Notes: generated by a model not told the origin, from the sequence alone. 64,000 bases of DNA from Gammaproteobacteria bacterium (GCA_013373375.1 JABXHY010000009.1:248001-312000); one strand, 5' to 3'. Positions 9,649-19,053 are shown, counted from the stretch's first letter. Translations and numbers: made by a program.

Positions 9649-9859
9649 ATTTTTTCCAATTAAATAAGGCGCTCTTCTCGACGGTTAAATAAAGCTCAAT
9701 AGTGGTCTTTACTCTTTATTTGTCGTTCTAGACACCAAAACGCAAGCGACTAAGGGAAGCACTCCTTTAAAGCACGCTAAACAGCGGTTTAAATCGCTCA
9801 TTACTACGAATACACCTAGTTTACATCATCGGCGCAGAAAGCTGAATTCTAAGACTCGA

Positions 9860-10687
9860 TTACTCTCGTGCAGATTTTCGATGAAATTCGACTACTAATT
9901 GCCAAAATGCATCCCAATCATTAGGCACTGAGTCGTGATCGCCCTGCTCCAGTACTAACTGGCAATTAGGATTGGCGCTTGCCAATGCCCTTGCATGGCT
10001 GACAGGAATTACATCGTCCTGATAGCCATGAAACACCAAAGTAGGAAATTTTGCCTGCTTTAGTTTAGAAAGAGTATCCAAAGGATCTCGCACCAACCAA
10101 CCAGGAATACCTTTTCGTTTAAAAAACGGCTTAACGCTAGTAAATGTCGACATCAAAATGAGGGTGCTTAGCTCTCGCCTGCCAATCAACTGACTGATGA
10201 CACCGCCCCCCATTGAACGTCCTACCCCAATAATTGCATCTGCGTTTACCTCAGTTTTTTTCTCGAGAAAGTCGTACGCCGCAGTAACCACGTCGGTTAA
10301 TGTCGCTTCATGACAGTCGCCTTCACTATCACCATATCCGGGATATTCAACCAATAAACAGTGGACTCCACGGTTAGTAAGCCCTTTCATCCGTTCATGC
10401 CAACTGTCAATGATGCCCAGTTGGCCGTGCAACACTATCGCGGCAGGTAATGGTCGCTCACTTTCACTCGGAGCCGACAATAAATGCGCCTCGGTTTTCC
10501 CCCAATCATGTGATAACCAAACAGTTTCAAACGCTTCGCCCTCGGAGCCATCTACAATACTTAAGCGCTGAACCTTGTGAGCTGGAAACAATTGCCTGCG
10601 TTGGCGCACGAAAGCTAACGTCCAGTAAATAACTATTAATACGCCAAAAGCCAGAAAACTACTTAATATCCAGAATAAACTACTCAA
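9860..10687 (-). CDS. Membrane-anchored alpha/beta hydrolase (DUF/BEM46-like)
   Basis: A 275-residue alpha/beta hydrolase with an N-terminal membrane helix (about 4-24). The triad is visible: Ser158 in GRSMGGG, an Asp in GYQDD (224 or 225) and His251 in GDHDS; LHGQLGI provides the oxyanion region. The layout resembles the BEM46/YfhR-type serine hydrolases, whose substrates are mostly unknown. The frame opens with a TTG codon preceded by a weak AGG; no in-frame ATG occurs before residue 100, so the TTG start is probably real. It lies upstream of ribA on the same strand and is divergent from the Rieske gene. Confidence 0.78.
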   Translation of the reverse strand: MSSLFWILSSFLAFGVLIVIYWTLAFVRQRRQLFPAHKVQRLSIVDGSEGEAFETVWLSHDWGKTEAHLLSAPSESERPLPAAIVLHGQLGIIDSWHERMKGLTNRGVHCLLVEYPGYGDSEGDCHEATLTDVVTAAYDFLEKKTEVNADAIIGVGRSMGGGVISQLIGRRELSTLILMSTFTSVKPFFKRKGIPGWLVRDPLDTLSKLKQAKFPTLVFHGYQDDVIPVSHARALASANPNCQLVLEQGDHDSVPNDWDAFWQLVVEFHRKSARE

Positions 10688-10846
10688 ACTAATGACCTGT
10701 CGCTGTTGGGCTACTTAATTAACGCGTATTATGCGAAACAAATATCGATACGCCAAACAAAAGAAAGTCTGCAACGATTAACGTTTGCAGATATCTTTTG
10801 CAAAAGCATGCAACCGACTCAAGCAAAAATTACTCCGAGAACATTA

Positions 10847-11197
10847 ATGACAGATGAAGTATTAGTTGGCCCAATTTGTCGCCGACAAGAAGTAACAGAG
10901 GTTCCAAAGGTATTTGCCGCTGAAGAAATCGCTAGAACTGGCGTCATAGTGGTGGAAAAAAATAACACAGTACGCGCTTTTGAAAACGTCTGCCCTCACG
11001 CGTTTGCACGATTGGATTTCGCCAACACACCAGTTGCTGCGTTAGATGGTTATCATATTTTGTGTAACGTTCACGGCGCCCAGTTCGATCCTGTAAGTGG
11101 AGTGTGTACGCTCGGTCCATGCGTTGGCGCCAAACTAACCTCTTTAAAAGTAAAAGAAGTTGAGCACGACATTTACATTGTAAAACGCGATGTTTAA
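10847..11197 (+). CDS. Rieske-type [2Fe-2S] ferredoxin-like protein
   Basis: A small soluble protein with one Rieske domain. From the ATG at 10847 it has 116 residues, with the cluster ligands Cys49-Pro-His51 and Cys73-Asn-Val-His76, the usual C-x-H and C-x2-H pairs. The frame is open back to 10706, but residues upstream of this ATG look non-coding and would overlap the promoter region of the divergent hydrolase; an ATG at 10808 is a second option. Similar proteins serve as electron carriers for oxygenases or as NirD-like subunits; no oxygenase lies next to it, so the partner is unknown. Confidence 0.75.
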   Translation: MTDEVLVGPICRRQEVTEVPKVFAAEEIARTGVIVVEKNNTVRAFENVCPHAFARLDFANTPVAALDGYHILCNVHGAQFDPVSGVCTLGPCVGAKLTSLKVKEVEHDIYIVKRDV

Positions 11198-11326
11198 ATC
11201 GACCAACTGAATACTGTAAATCGACTATCTGCACATCAACTACCGAAATGCACCGTTTAATAACAAAGTGCTTTAACCCAAATAAATTTAATCACTCACT
11301 TTGATCGACAATAATGGAAACAATTT

Positions 11327-12049
11327 ATGAACTTTGAGCCTCCACTGGAAACGGCAACTCTAGTTAAGCGCTATAAACGTTTTTTGGCAGACGTGACCTT
11401 AAGTAATGGCGAAGCTCTTACAGTACATTGCCCAAATACCGGCTCAATGAAAAACTGCTGGGAACCAGGTTGGAAGGTTTATCTCCAAGACTCGAATAAT
11501 CCCAAACGTAAATATCGCTACACCTGGATAATGGCTGAAAATCCTCAAGGTGAACGAATTGGTGTGAATACTCACTTAGCTAATAGCTTAGTAGAGGAGG
11601 CATTGAGCAAAGGTGTGATTAAAGAGCTGGCGAACTATGAGCAACTGCGCCGCGAGGTGAAATATGGCAATGAAAACAGTCGCATTGATTTTTTATTAGA
11701 CACCAAACATTTACCTTGGTACGTCGAAGTAAAAAGTGTCACGTTAAAAGATTCCGTGGAATCAAATCAGTCTGCCCAAGGTTATTTTCCGGACGCAGTG
11801 AGCACTAGAGGCCAAAAACATCTAAGAGAGTTAATCCAACTCCAAAAAAGTGGTCAAGCACGAGCAGCGTTGTTGTTTTGTGTGCAGCACTCGGGTATTA
11901 ACCAGGTTTCTGCTGCGGCACACATTGATCCAGATTACGCTACACTGTTAGATGAAGCCAAGCAGGCAGGGGTTAAACTGTTAGCTTATCGAGCAGAACT
12001 GTCGGATACTGAGATACGTCTAACCGAAGCGGTGCCAGTTATTGTTTAG
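11327..12049 (+). CDS. sfsA: DNA/RNA nuclease SfsA (sugar fermentation stimulation protein)
   Basis: A 240-residue protein matching SfsA throughout: the N-terminal [12 protein letters not shown] and [11 protein letters not shown] blocks, then a PD-(D/E)xK-like nuclease core with SRIDFLLD and YVEVKSVTL. SfsA was first linked to maltose metabolism and carries a nuclease-type fold. GGAA precedes the ATG. Its place immediately before dksA is the standard gammaproteobacterial order, which supports the assignment. Confidence 0.92.
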   Translation: MNFEPPLETATLVKRYKRFLADVTLSNGEALTVHCPNTGSMKNCWEPGWKVYLQDSNNPKRKYRYTWIMAENPQGERIGVNTHLANSLVEEALSKGVIKELANYEQLRREVKYGNENSRIDFLLDTKHLPWYVEVKSVTLKDSVESNQSAQGYFPDAVSTRGQKHLRELIQLQKSGQARAALLFCVQHSGINQVSAAAHIDPDYATLLDEAKQAGVKLLAYRAELSDTEIRLTEAVPVIV

Positions 12050-12095
12050 CAACTTATACTCGCGCACAAAACAATAAATTCTAAGTTAATAATAC

Positions 12096-12123
12096 TTGAA
12101 CTCTGGCGATTAATCCCCATAAT
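12096..12123 (+). promoter_or_regulatory. Possible sigma-70 promoter for dksA
   Basis: TTGAAC and CATAAT are separated by 16 bases, giving a start point near 12130 and a leader of about 150 bases before dksA. The leader contains an imperfect inverted repeat at 12132-12170 (TTGAAAC pairing with GTTTCAA, extended by CCC/GGG across a two-base bulge). Both are inferred from sequence only. Confidence 0.42.
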
Positions 12124-12278
12124 GCGGGTTTCCCTTTTTGAAACGTCCGACACACCTTTGTTTCAAAGGGGTTTGAGTCATTAACGGACAGCGGAATGTT
12201 CTGTTACTTTCCTCACTGCCCGACAATGACGATGTTTAAACCTTAGCAGTATCAACTTGAATTAGGCTGGAGCGGTCA

Positions 12279-12731
12279 ATGGCTCGTAAAACTCAAAAAG
12301 CAGCGACGTCAACCACATTAGGCAATCTAGGTATCGCACCTTATAAAGAAAAAAAGGGCGAAGAGTATATGAATGCGGAACAAAAAACGCATTTCAGAAA
12401 TATACTCGAAACTTGGAAAAAACAATTAATGGAAGAAGTCGATCGTACTGTGAACCACATGCAGGACGAAGCAGCAAACTTTCCTGATCCGGTTGACCGA
12501 GCAAGTCAGGAAGAAGAATTTAGTTTAGAACTACGCACTCGTGACCGTGAGCGAAAATTATTGAAAAAGATTGGCGGTTCAATCGGCAAAATTGACGATG
12601 ATGAATACGGATATTGCGAATCTTGCGGTGTTGAAATTGGAATTCGACGACTCGAAGCTCGTCCGACGGCTGACCTTTGCATCGATTGTAAAACACTCGA
12701 TGAAATCAAAGAAAAACAACTCGGCAAATAA
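12279..12731 (+). CDS. dksA: RNA polymerase-binding transcription factor DksA
   Basis: DksA binds the RNA polymerase secondary channel and, with ppGpp, mediates the stringent response. The 150-residue protein is close to E. coli DksA along its whole length: GEEYMN start of the globular domain, the coiled coil with its acidic tip DPVDRA (Asp70 and Asp73), and the four-cysteine zinc finger Cys113, Cys116, Cys134 and Cys137. GGAG precedes the ATG. It is followed by an intrinsic terminator and then gluQ, which is the conserved order. Confidence 0.97.
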   Translation: MARKTQKAATSTTLGNLGIAPYKEKKGEEYMNAEQKTHFRNILETWKKQLMEEVDRTVNHMQDEAANFPDPVDRASQEEEFSLELRTRDRERKLLKKIGGSIGKIDDDEYGYCESCGVEIGIRRLEARPTADLCIDCKTLDEIKEKQLGK

Positions 12732-12736
12732 AAATT

Positions 12737-12764
12737 AAAAGGCGCTAACTAAGGCGCCTTTTTT
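12737..12764 (+). terminator. Rho-independent terminator after dksA
   Basis: AAAGGCGC and GCGCCTTT form an 8-bp stem around an 8-base loop, followed by a T-run. It lies between the dksA stop and gluQ, so gluQ expression depends on read-through or its own promoter. Confidence 0.88.
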
Positions 12765-12800
12765 GATCCGCCATAAATACCAACTTAAATATCAGTGCCA

Positions 12801-13688
12801 ATGTATCGCGGAAGATTCGCCCCCTCACCAACTGGTCAACTTCATTTTGGTTCACTTGTGGCTGCCGTTGCCAGTTACTTAGACGCCAAAGCGCACAGTG
12901 GAGAGTGGATGGTCAGGATCGAAGATTTGGATCCGCCGAGAGAAGTCCCAGGCTCTGCAAAAGAAATACTTAACAAACTAGAAGCCTTTTCTCTGTTCTG
13001 GGACGGCGACATAATGTGGCAAAGCCAGCGCCATAAGCAATACGACCAGGCACTCAAGCAATTAGCGGAGCTAAAAGCCACCTACCTTTGCGACTGCACT
13101 CGTAAAATGATTCAAGAAAGTGGAGGAGTTTATCAAAATTCCTGTCGCGGTCGATTGGCAGAAAGCTTCACTCCAGATCGAGCTGCCGCTATTCGCTTAC
13201 AAGTGACTGAGCCACTCCACTTTTTTAGCGATCGCCTGCAGGGAAAAGTGATAAATCCTCCCGAGTCTGCAACCGAAGATTTTGTATTACGTCGCCGAGA
13301 CCAGCTTTACGCTTACCAACTCGCGGTGGTAGTGGACGATATCGAGCAGCAAATAACCCATGTGGTTCGGGGTGCCGATCTTATCGACTCAACTTTCAAG
13401 CATTGGCAGCTTTACCAATATTTTGGAGCTCCATTTCCTAGTTACCTGCACATCCCACTGGCGGTAAGCACTGCTGGACAAAAGCTGAGTAAGCAAAATT
13501 ATGCTCCGGCGATCAATTCAAAGAAGGCGCAACAAGCTCTAATCCAGGCATTTCATTTCCTTGGACTAACGCCTGAAAAGTCGATGGAAACTACTCGATG
13601 CAGCGAAATTTTGCAGTGGGGTGTTGAGCACTGGTCGGAAAATTCCATTCCTCCACAACTGTCCCAATCAGTACCAACCGATGATTAA
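12801..13688 (+). CDS. gluQ: Glutamyl-Q tRNA(Asp) synthetase
   Basis: A truncated glutamyl-tRNA synthetase paralogue that attaches glutamate to queuosine at position 34 of tRNA(Asp). It has the catalytic domain only (295 residues from this ATG), lacking an anticodon-binding domain. The HIGH-like block is APSPTGQLHFGSL, the KMSKS-like block is KLSKQN, and the zinc-site residues CDC (about 97-99) and Cys115 with the preceding tyrosine are present. A GTG at 12795 is an alternative start two codons earlier; neither has a good ribosome-binding site. Position after dksA is conserved. Confidence 0.93.
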   Translation: MYRGRFAPSPTGQLHFGSLVAAVASYLDAKAHSGEWMVRIEDLDPPREVPGSAKEILNKLEAFSLFWDGDIMWQSQRHKQYDQALKQLAELKATYLCDCTRKMIQESGGVYQNSCRGRLAESFTPDRAAAIRLQVTEPLHFFSDRLQGKVINPPESATEDFVLRRRDQLYAYQLAVVVDDIEQQITHVVRGADLIDSTFKHWQLYQYFGAPFPSYLHIPLAVSTAGQKLSKQNYAPAINSKKAQQALIQAFHFLGLTPEKSMETTRCSEILQWGVEHWSENSIPPQLSQSVPTDD

Positions 13689-13851
13689 TTCAGTGATAGG
13701 TTGCTACCAACTTCACGATTACTGCGCCGCTTGCGTTTTACTGGTATGATTCGCCCTCGATTGGCTTAGGCCAACGCAATACAGGCTGACTCCGAAATTT
13801 AGAAAAGCTTCGAATTGGTGTAACAATAATAAATTGAAGAACAACTAACGA

Positions 13852-15228
13852 ATGATTCCGACCTTCATTAATAAATGGTTTAGCAAAAAAAGCCGCCCCG
13901 AAAACACATCGGGACAATCGGTTGTGCTGTCTCGGGATCAACATCAAGTATCACGCAAGCAGATCAGCAGTAATGCATTAAAAGTGCTTAACCGGCTGCA
14001 TCGAGCAAACTTTGAAGCTTATCTTGTCGGTGGTGGAGTCAGAGATATTTTACTCGGATTACAGCCCAAAGATTTTGATATTGCAACCAATGCTCGCCCT
14101 GAGCAAATCAAACGCTTATTTCGGAATTGTCGGGTGATTGGTCGACGATTTCGTCTCGCACACATTTTGTTTGGCCACGAAATTATAGAGGTTGCGACTT
14201 TTCGCGCCAGCCACTCAGAAGAGTCGCCTCACGGACAGCAGCACGAATCCGGTATTTTAGTTCGCGACAATGTGTACGGTTCTCTTGAAGACGATGCGCG
14301 TCGACGCGACTTCACAATCAATGCTCTTTATTATTCCAGTTCAGATTTTACTGTTCGCGACTTTACCGGAGGTCTGGAAGATCTCAAAAAGCGCCAACTA
14401 AGATTAATTGGAGACCCTACGACTCGTTACGGGGAAGATCCGGTTCGAATGTTAAGGGCTGTAAGACTGGCAACTAAGCTTGAACTCGCGATCGAGCAGA
14501 GCACAGCCAAACCAATCGCCAGCCATGCACACCTGTTAAAGAACGTTTCGACCGCTCGCCTCTGGGACGAAAGCCACAAATTACTGCTCGCCGGCTATGC
14601 AAAAGCAACCGTTGAAGCATTACGACAATATGGCTTATTCGAATACTTATTTCCTGCCACTGACAAAGCCTTAAAAATAGCGCCGGATGATTCACTAAGC
14701 ACCTTCATTAATGAAGCTCTCGACAGCACTGACGAGCGTGCGCGGCAGGAAAAACCGATCACTCCGGCGTTCTTGTACGCTGTGTTCTTATGGCAGCCAT
14801 TACAAACTCGCGCTGAGCAATTATTGGCACAGGGAATGAGCCATAACGACGCTTACCATAAAGCCATGGGACAGGTCATTCAGGAGCAAAACAGTTTTAT
14901 TAGTATCCCAAAACGTTTTTCAATGGTTATCCGGGATATCTGGTCGTTACAACCCAGACTCGAATACCGAAACCACAAATCATTTAAATTATTGGAGCAT
15001 CCTAAATTTCGTGCGGCTTACGACTTTTTAGTTCTGCGCTCAAAAGCCGATGAGACTTTAGCATCGAGCGCTACCTGGTGGACCCGTTTTCAAGAAACAG
15101 GACCAGAAGGCCAACGCAGCATGACCCAGGCACTCAGTAAGCGCAAAAAACCAAAGAAGCGCCCTGGTGGTCGAAAACGAAATTTTAGAAGTAAACCTAG
15201 TAATAAAGACAGCAACCGGCACTCATGA
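13852..15228 (+). CDS. pcnB: Poly(A) polymerase I
   Basis: Adds 3' poly(A) tails that promote RNA decay. The nucleotidyltransferase motif is G60-G-G-V-R-D with the metal-binding D74-F-D76. The following IGRRFRLAHILF segment is the signature that separates bacterial poly(A) polymerases from CCA-adding enzymes. The C terminus (about 436-455) is strongly basic, as in PcnB proteins, and probably binds RNA. The stop overlaps the folK start (ATGA), so translation of the two is probably coupled. Confidence 0.94.
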   Translation: MIPTFINKWFSKKSRPENTSGQSVVLSRDQHQVSRKQISSNALKVLNRLHRANFEAYLVGGGVRDILLGLQPKDFDIATNARPEQIKRLFRNCRVIGRRFRLAHILFGHEIIEVATFRASHSEESPHGQQHESGILVRDNVYGSLEDDARRRDFTINALYYSSSDFTVRDFTGGLEDLKKRQLRLIGDPTTRYGEDPVRMLRAVRLATKLELAIEQSTAKPIASHAHLLKNVSTARLWDESHKLLLAGYAKATVEALRQYGLFEYLFPATDKALKIAPDDSLSTFINEALDSTDERARQEKPITPAFLYAVFLWQPLQTRAEQLLAQGMSHNDAYHKAMGQVIQEQNSFISIPKRFSMVIRDIWSLQPRLEYRNHKSFKLLEHPKFRAAYDFLVLRSKADETLASSATWWTRFQETGPEGQRSMTQALSKRKKPKKRPGGRKRNFRSKPSNKDSNRHS

Positions 15229-15710
15229 GTGAGCTAGTTTATATCGGACTTGGCAGTAATCTCGGGAATTCAGAGCAACATCTTTTGCTCGCCTTTGAAG
15301 CACTGGAAAAACTTTCATTAACGTTATCGTTTAAACGCTCTTCGCTGTACCGTTCTGCGCCTATGGGTCCACAAGACCAAAATGACTACCTAAATGCCGT
15401 CGCTGAGTTTAAATGCGATTTGCCGCCTATAGAATTGCTCGATCAATTGCAATCGATTGAGCAACAACACGATCGTAAGCGGCAAGGAGAACGTTGGGGA
15501 CCCAGAACACTTGATTTGGACTTGCTTTTATATGGTAACAAAGCGATTGACCTGCCGCGTTTGAAAGTGCCACACTACGGACTGAAAGAAAGAAACTTTG
15601 TCCTTTTACCATTATTTGAATTGGCCCCCAACCTGGAGCTTCCCGACGGTACTGGTGTAGCGCAACTGCTCGAGAATATTGGCCAACATGGAATAGAGAA
15701 GATAGCGTGA
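15225..15710 (+). CDS. folK: HPPK, 2-amino-4-hydroxy-6-hydroxymethyldihydropteridine pyrophosphokinase
   Basis: Transfers pyrophosphate from ATP to 6-hydroxymethyl-7,8-dihydropterin in folate synthesis. The 161 residues show YIGLGSNLG at the start, GPQDQNDYLNAV, and the signature RWGPRTLDLDLLLYG with the magnesium-binding Asp97 and Asp99. It overlaps pcnB by 4 bases and the next gene by 4 bases, so it sits in a tightly coupled operon. Confidence 0.95.
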   Translation: MSELVYIGLGSNLGNSEQHLLLAFEALEKLSLTLSFKRSSLYRSAPMGPQDQNDYLNAVAEFKCDLPPIELLDQLQSIEQQHDRKRQGERWGPRTLDLDLLLYGNKAIDLPRLKVPHYGLKERNFVLLPLFELAPNLELPDGTGVAQLLENIGQHGIEKIA

Positions 15711-16375
15711 TCGAAGCCAAAACAACTGAGACCAATACTAAGAAGTTTATTGCAGTTGAAGGCCCAATTGGGGTCGGAAAAACGACTCTGGCGCGAAAGT
15801 TAGCCGAATATTACAACGCAGAACTGTTATTAGAAGAAGCTGAAAAAAATCCATTCTTGCCTCGTTTCTATCAAGATCCAAAAGGCGGAGCATTGCCCAC
15901 CCAATTATTTTTTTTATTCCAGCGCGTGCAGCAACTCAAAGAGCTTAGACAAGGCGATATGTTTATTAACTCTTATGTTTCTGATTTTTTAATGGATAAA
16001 GATAAATTATTTGCGCAAGTCACACTGGATAATGATGAAATTAATTTATACCAGCAAGTGTACGACAATCTAACAATAGACACTCCTCAACCAGATTTGG
16101 TTATTTACCTGCAAGCGCCAGTTGATGTTCTATTAGAGCGTATTCGAAAGCGAGCAGTCGCACACGAAGCAATCATTCAGAAAGATTACCTACAGAAAAT
16201 CTCCGATGCTTACATGGAGTTTTTTCACTACTATCAAAACTCTCCATTATTAATTGTTAATGCGTCTGGTATCGACTTGGTTGAAAACTTAAATGACTAT
16301 CGTCAATTACTTGAAAGAATTAATGAGACCAACAATGGTCGTCATTACTTTAATCCAAAACCAGTCACTATTTAA
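15707..16375 (+). CDS. Deoxynucleoside kinase
   Basis: A 222-residue P-loop kinase of the deoxyadenosine/deoxyguanosine/deoxycytidine kinase family, which phosphorylates deoxynucleosides for salvage. The P-loop GPIGVGKT is at 19-26, followed by LLEEAEKNPFLPRFYQDP and the helical FFLFQRVQQL typical of the family, and a lid segment RIRKRAVAHE. The start is a GTG that overlaps the folK stop. Its place between folk and pan genes is seen in some gammaproteobacteria. Specificity cannot be read from sequence. Confidence 0.86.
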   Translation: MIEAKTTETNTKKFIAVEGPIGVGKTTLARKLAEYYNAELLLEEAEKNPFLPRFYQDPKGGALPTQLFFLFQRVQQLKELRQGDMFINSYVSDFLMDKDKLFAQVTLDNDEINLYQQVYDNLTIDTPQPDLVIYLQAPVDVLLERIRKRAVAHEAIIQKDYLQKISDAYMEFFHYYQNSPLLIVNASGIDLVENLNDYRQLLERINETNNGRHYFNPKPVTI

Positions 16376-16431
16376 ATCCATTAAAGCCCAGTAGTTGGAA
16401 TTTAATCATCAGGAACTCAACACAAACGATT

Positions 16432-17229
16432 ATGAAAAAAGTAACTCTGCATACCTTACAACAGCAAAAATTAAATAAAGAACCTTTTGCTGTTTTAACC
16501 GCTTACGATGCTACTTTTGCCAAACTCATCGAGAGTGCAGGCGTCGAAGTCATTCTGGTGGGCGACTCACTTGGCAATGTGATCCAAGGCCAAAAGTCGA
16601 CCGTACCTGTCACTATGGATCATATGTGTTACCACGTTGAAAATGTCGCTCGAGGCGTTAGCACGACACTCATAATTGCCGACATGCCTTACATGAGTTA
16701 CGCAACTACCGAGCAAACGTTTCACAATGCCGCTCGACTGATGCAAGCCGGTGCTAACATGGTCAAAGTCGAAGGCGGATCCTGGTTAAACGACACCATT
16801 GAAGGACTCACACAACGAGGTATTCCTGTTTGCGGGCATTTAGGTTTAACTCCTCAGTCTGTCGATGCTCTCGGCGGATATAAAGTTCAGGGGCGCGACG
16901 ATGCACAAGCAGAAAAGCTTTTAAACGACGCTAAGTCTTTAGAAAAGTCAGGCGCTTCTTTACTTGTTTTGGAATGCGTTCCTTCAGCATTAGCTAAAAA
17001 GGTCTCTGAAGCTTTATCGATTCCTGTGATTGGCATTGGTGCAGGTTCTGATTGCGACGCACAAGTTTTAGTATTGCATGACATGCTAGGTCTAAATGAA
17101 GAGTTTCAACCTAAGTTTGTTGAAAACTTTATGGCACTCGCCAAGGGTAATGTAAAAGATGCTATTGAATTATTTGTTAAGCAAGTAAAAGACCGCTCCT
17201 TTCCAGCAGAAAAGCACAGCTTTAATTAA
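16432..17229 (+). CDS. panB: 3-methyl-2-oxobutanoate hydroxymethyltransferase
   Basis: The first step towards pantothenate: transfers a hydroxymethyl group from methylenetetrahydrofolate to 2-oxoisovalerate. The 265-residue protein has the family blocks LTAYDATFAKL, LVGDSLGNVIQG with the metal-binding aspartate, MVKVEGG, and VIGIGAGSDCDAQVLV. It is followed by panC after 18 bases, so the two form an operon. panD is not in the window. Confidence 0.96.
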   Translation: MKKVTLHTLQQQKLNKEPFAVLTAYDATFAKLIESAGVEVILVGDSLGNVIQGQKSTVPVTMDHMCYHVENVARGVSTTLIIADMPYMSYATTEQTFHNAARLMQAGANMVKVEGGSWLNDTIEGLTQRGIPVCGHLGLTPQSVDALGGYKVQGRDDAQAEKLLNDAKSLEKSGASLLVLECVPSALAKKVSEALSIPVIGIGAGSDCDAQVLVLHDMLGLNEEFQPKFVENFMALAKGNVKDAIELFVKQVKDRSFPAEKHSFN

Positions 17230-17247
17230 ATAAAGAATCTCTCATTT

Positions 17248-18102
17248 ATGGAAATTTTTACTGACAAAGACTTGTTGCAAGACTCACTCATAAAACAAAA
17301 GCTATCGGGCAAAACTATTGGATTCGTTCCAACTATGGGCAACTTACACGATGGACATTTAAGTTTAGTCGATATTGCTGAGCAAAAATGTGATTTAACA
17401 GTTGTCAGTATATTTGTTAATCCTTTGCAGTTTGGACCTAATGAAGACTTTGATGCCTATCCTCGAACATTGGAAGCCGACCAACAAAAACTCGAAGATA
17501 AAAATGTCGACTACTTATTTTTACCGACAACAAATACTATTTACCCAAGTGGAATGGAAAAGCACACTAAAGTCGAAGCAATAGATTCATTGACCAATAA
17601 GCTGTGTGGTGCAAGTCGACCAGGGCATTTTCTTGGTGTCACCACAGTGGTCAATATTTTATTTAATATCGTTCAACCCGATGTTGCGGTTTTTGGTAAA
17701 AAAGACTTTCAACAGTTTATGATCTTAAAACGTATGGCTGACGATTTATGCATGCCAGTGGACGTGATTGGTGCCGATATTTTGCGCGAACCAAATGGCC
17801 TTGCCATGAGTTCTCGCAATGGCTACTTATCGGACATAGAGAAAGATCACGCCTCTCATTTGCGTGCTAATATTATTGCTATACAAAAGCAAATCGAAGC
17901 GGGCGATTCAAATTACAGCAGTCTTGAAAATCACGCAAAACAGCAACTGACACGTGAAGGATTTAAAGTCGATTACTTTAACATTGTTAATCAATCCACT
18001 TTAGAACCAGCGACACCGTCAGATAAGAAGTTACTCATCGCTGCTGCAGCCTGGTTAGGGCAGCCTAGATTAATAGACAATCAAGAAGTTAACTTAATGT
18101 AA
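17248..18102 (+). CDS. panC: Pantothenate synthetase (pantoate-beta-alanine ligase)
   Basis: Joins pantoate to beta-alanine using ATP through a pantoyl-adenylate. The 284 residues carry the nucleotidyltransferase motif HDGH in PTMGNLHDGHLSL, the VFGKKDFQQ block and SSRNGYLS near residue 190, which takes the KMSKS-like place. It lies directly after panB, and the next gene starts 15 bases downstream. Confidence 0.96.
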   Translation: MEIFTDKDLLQDSLIKQKLSGKTIGFVPTMGNLHDGHLSLVDIAEQKCDLTVVSIFVNPLQFGPNEDFDAYPRTLEADQQKLEDKNVDYLFLPTTNTIYPSGMEKHTKVEAIDSLTNKLCGASRPGHFLGVTTVVNILFNIVQPDVAVFGKKDFQQFMILKRMADDLCMPVDVIGADILREPNGLAMSSRNGYLSDIEKDHASHLRANIIAIQKQIEAGDSNYSSLENHAKQQLTREGFKVDYFNIVNQSTLEPATPSDKKLLIAAAAWLGQPRLIDNQEVNLM

Positions 18103-18117
18103 CAAAAGGAAATACCG

Positions 18118-19053
18118 ATGGAGATACTTGTTTTACTGGTGGGTTGGTTTGCCTATGCCTCTGTCTTTATCGGATTTATTAAGTCTTATTTAACCGTTAA
18201 TAAAATTTGGTCTCGCAAACACGATAAAAATGTTGCAGAAAGTATCTCTGTTTATGCAGCACTTTTAGGGCTGGTCTCTGCTCTACCATTTTTTATAAAG
18301 TACCTGATAATCGATCAAGACTATGCCAGTGCGTTACAAACTGGCGTGGGTTTGCTAGTCGGCTCTTTTTTTCTAATGGTTGGCATAGGTTTTTGGACCA
18401 AACAAAAAAAAGGACAAGGTTCTTTTTGGCGCAAACTTTTAAATGCCATTAAAAAAGAAAATAACGAGGCAACCGACCTACTAAAAGCATTGGTGAAACC
18501 CAAGCATGTGGAAAGAATTAGCAAAATATTTACTCAACTCGTTTTGATAGATGGAAAAATTGATCAAAAAGAACGTGACTTACTCAGCACTTTCCACAAA
18601 CTCTGGAAGCTTGATGTGAATATTGATGAGATTCAATCGGAAAGTAGCGGTGTCAGCTTTATTCAGTTAAGGGATTCGGTCGTTGATTACCTTGATTATG
18701 CGCCCCCTATTGAACAAGCAACTGAAGTAAAAGATTTATTAGAAACGATCGCTAATGTTGATGACCACTTCTCTGAAGATGAACAGTTTATTCTGAAAGA
18801 AATTTATGGTGTATTCGACGATTACCTCAATGGCGATGACGATCTTCCAAAATACGAAGTACTGATTGCACCACAGAATCAAGATCAACAAGATATGATC
18901 GAACACTTAGTTAAAGCTTTAACAAAACTAACCGACAAAGGCGGTGTTTGTTATAAGGTGGGTGAATATTACTCGCTTGATTATGCGCAAATGATTTGTA
19001 AGAAGTATCGGAGCATGAATATCTTTACAGCAATAGAACAAGTCAGTCATTAG
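18118..19053 (+). CDS. Membrane protein with a TerB-like C-terminal domain
   Basis: A 311-residue protein of unknown role. Three hydrophobic segments lie at about 1-22, 44-62 and 74-92, followed by a soluble region of about 200 residues. Within it, ISKIFTQLVLIDGKIDQKERDLL and a second acidic repeat VDDHFSEDEQFIL look like the paired helices and DG..D..E pattern of the TerB-like fold, which is often tethered to membranes. An AAAGGA site precedes the ATG and the gene follows panC by 15 bases, so it may ride on the pan transcript without sharing its function. The fold call is by pattern only. Confidence 0.6.
   Translation: MEILVLLVGWFAYASVFIGFIKSYLTVNKIWSRKHDKNVAESISVYAALLGLVSALPFFIKYLIIDQDYASALQTGVGLLVGSFFLMVGIGFWTKQKKGQGSFWRKLLNAIKKENNEATDLLKALVKPKHVERISKIFTQLVLIDGKIDQKERDLLSTFHKLWKLDVNIDEIQSESSGVSFIQLRDSVVDYLDYAPPIEQATEVKDLLETIANVDDHFSEDEQFILKEIYGVFDDYLNGDDDLPKYEVLIAPQNQDQQDMIEHLVKALTKLTDKGGVCYKVGEYYSLDYAQMICKKYRSMNIFTAIEQVSH

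Noticed and set aside
9649-9859. Possible FMN riboswitch upstream of ribA
   Set aside because: The conserved FMN aptamer blocks are missing and the gap is short.
10706-10846. N-terminal extension of the Rieske protein
   Set aside because: The residues before the ATG at 10847 do not look like protein and would occupy the divergent promoter region.
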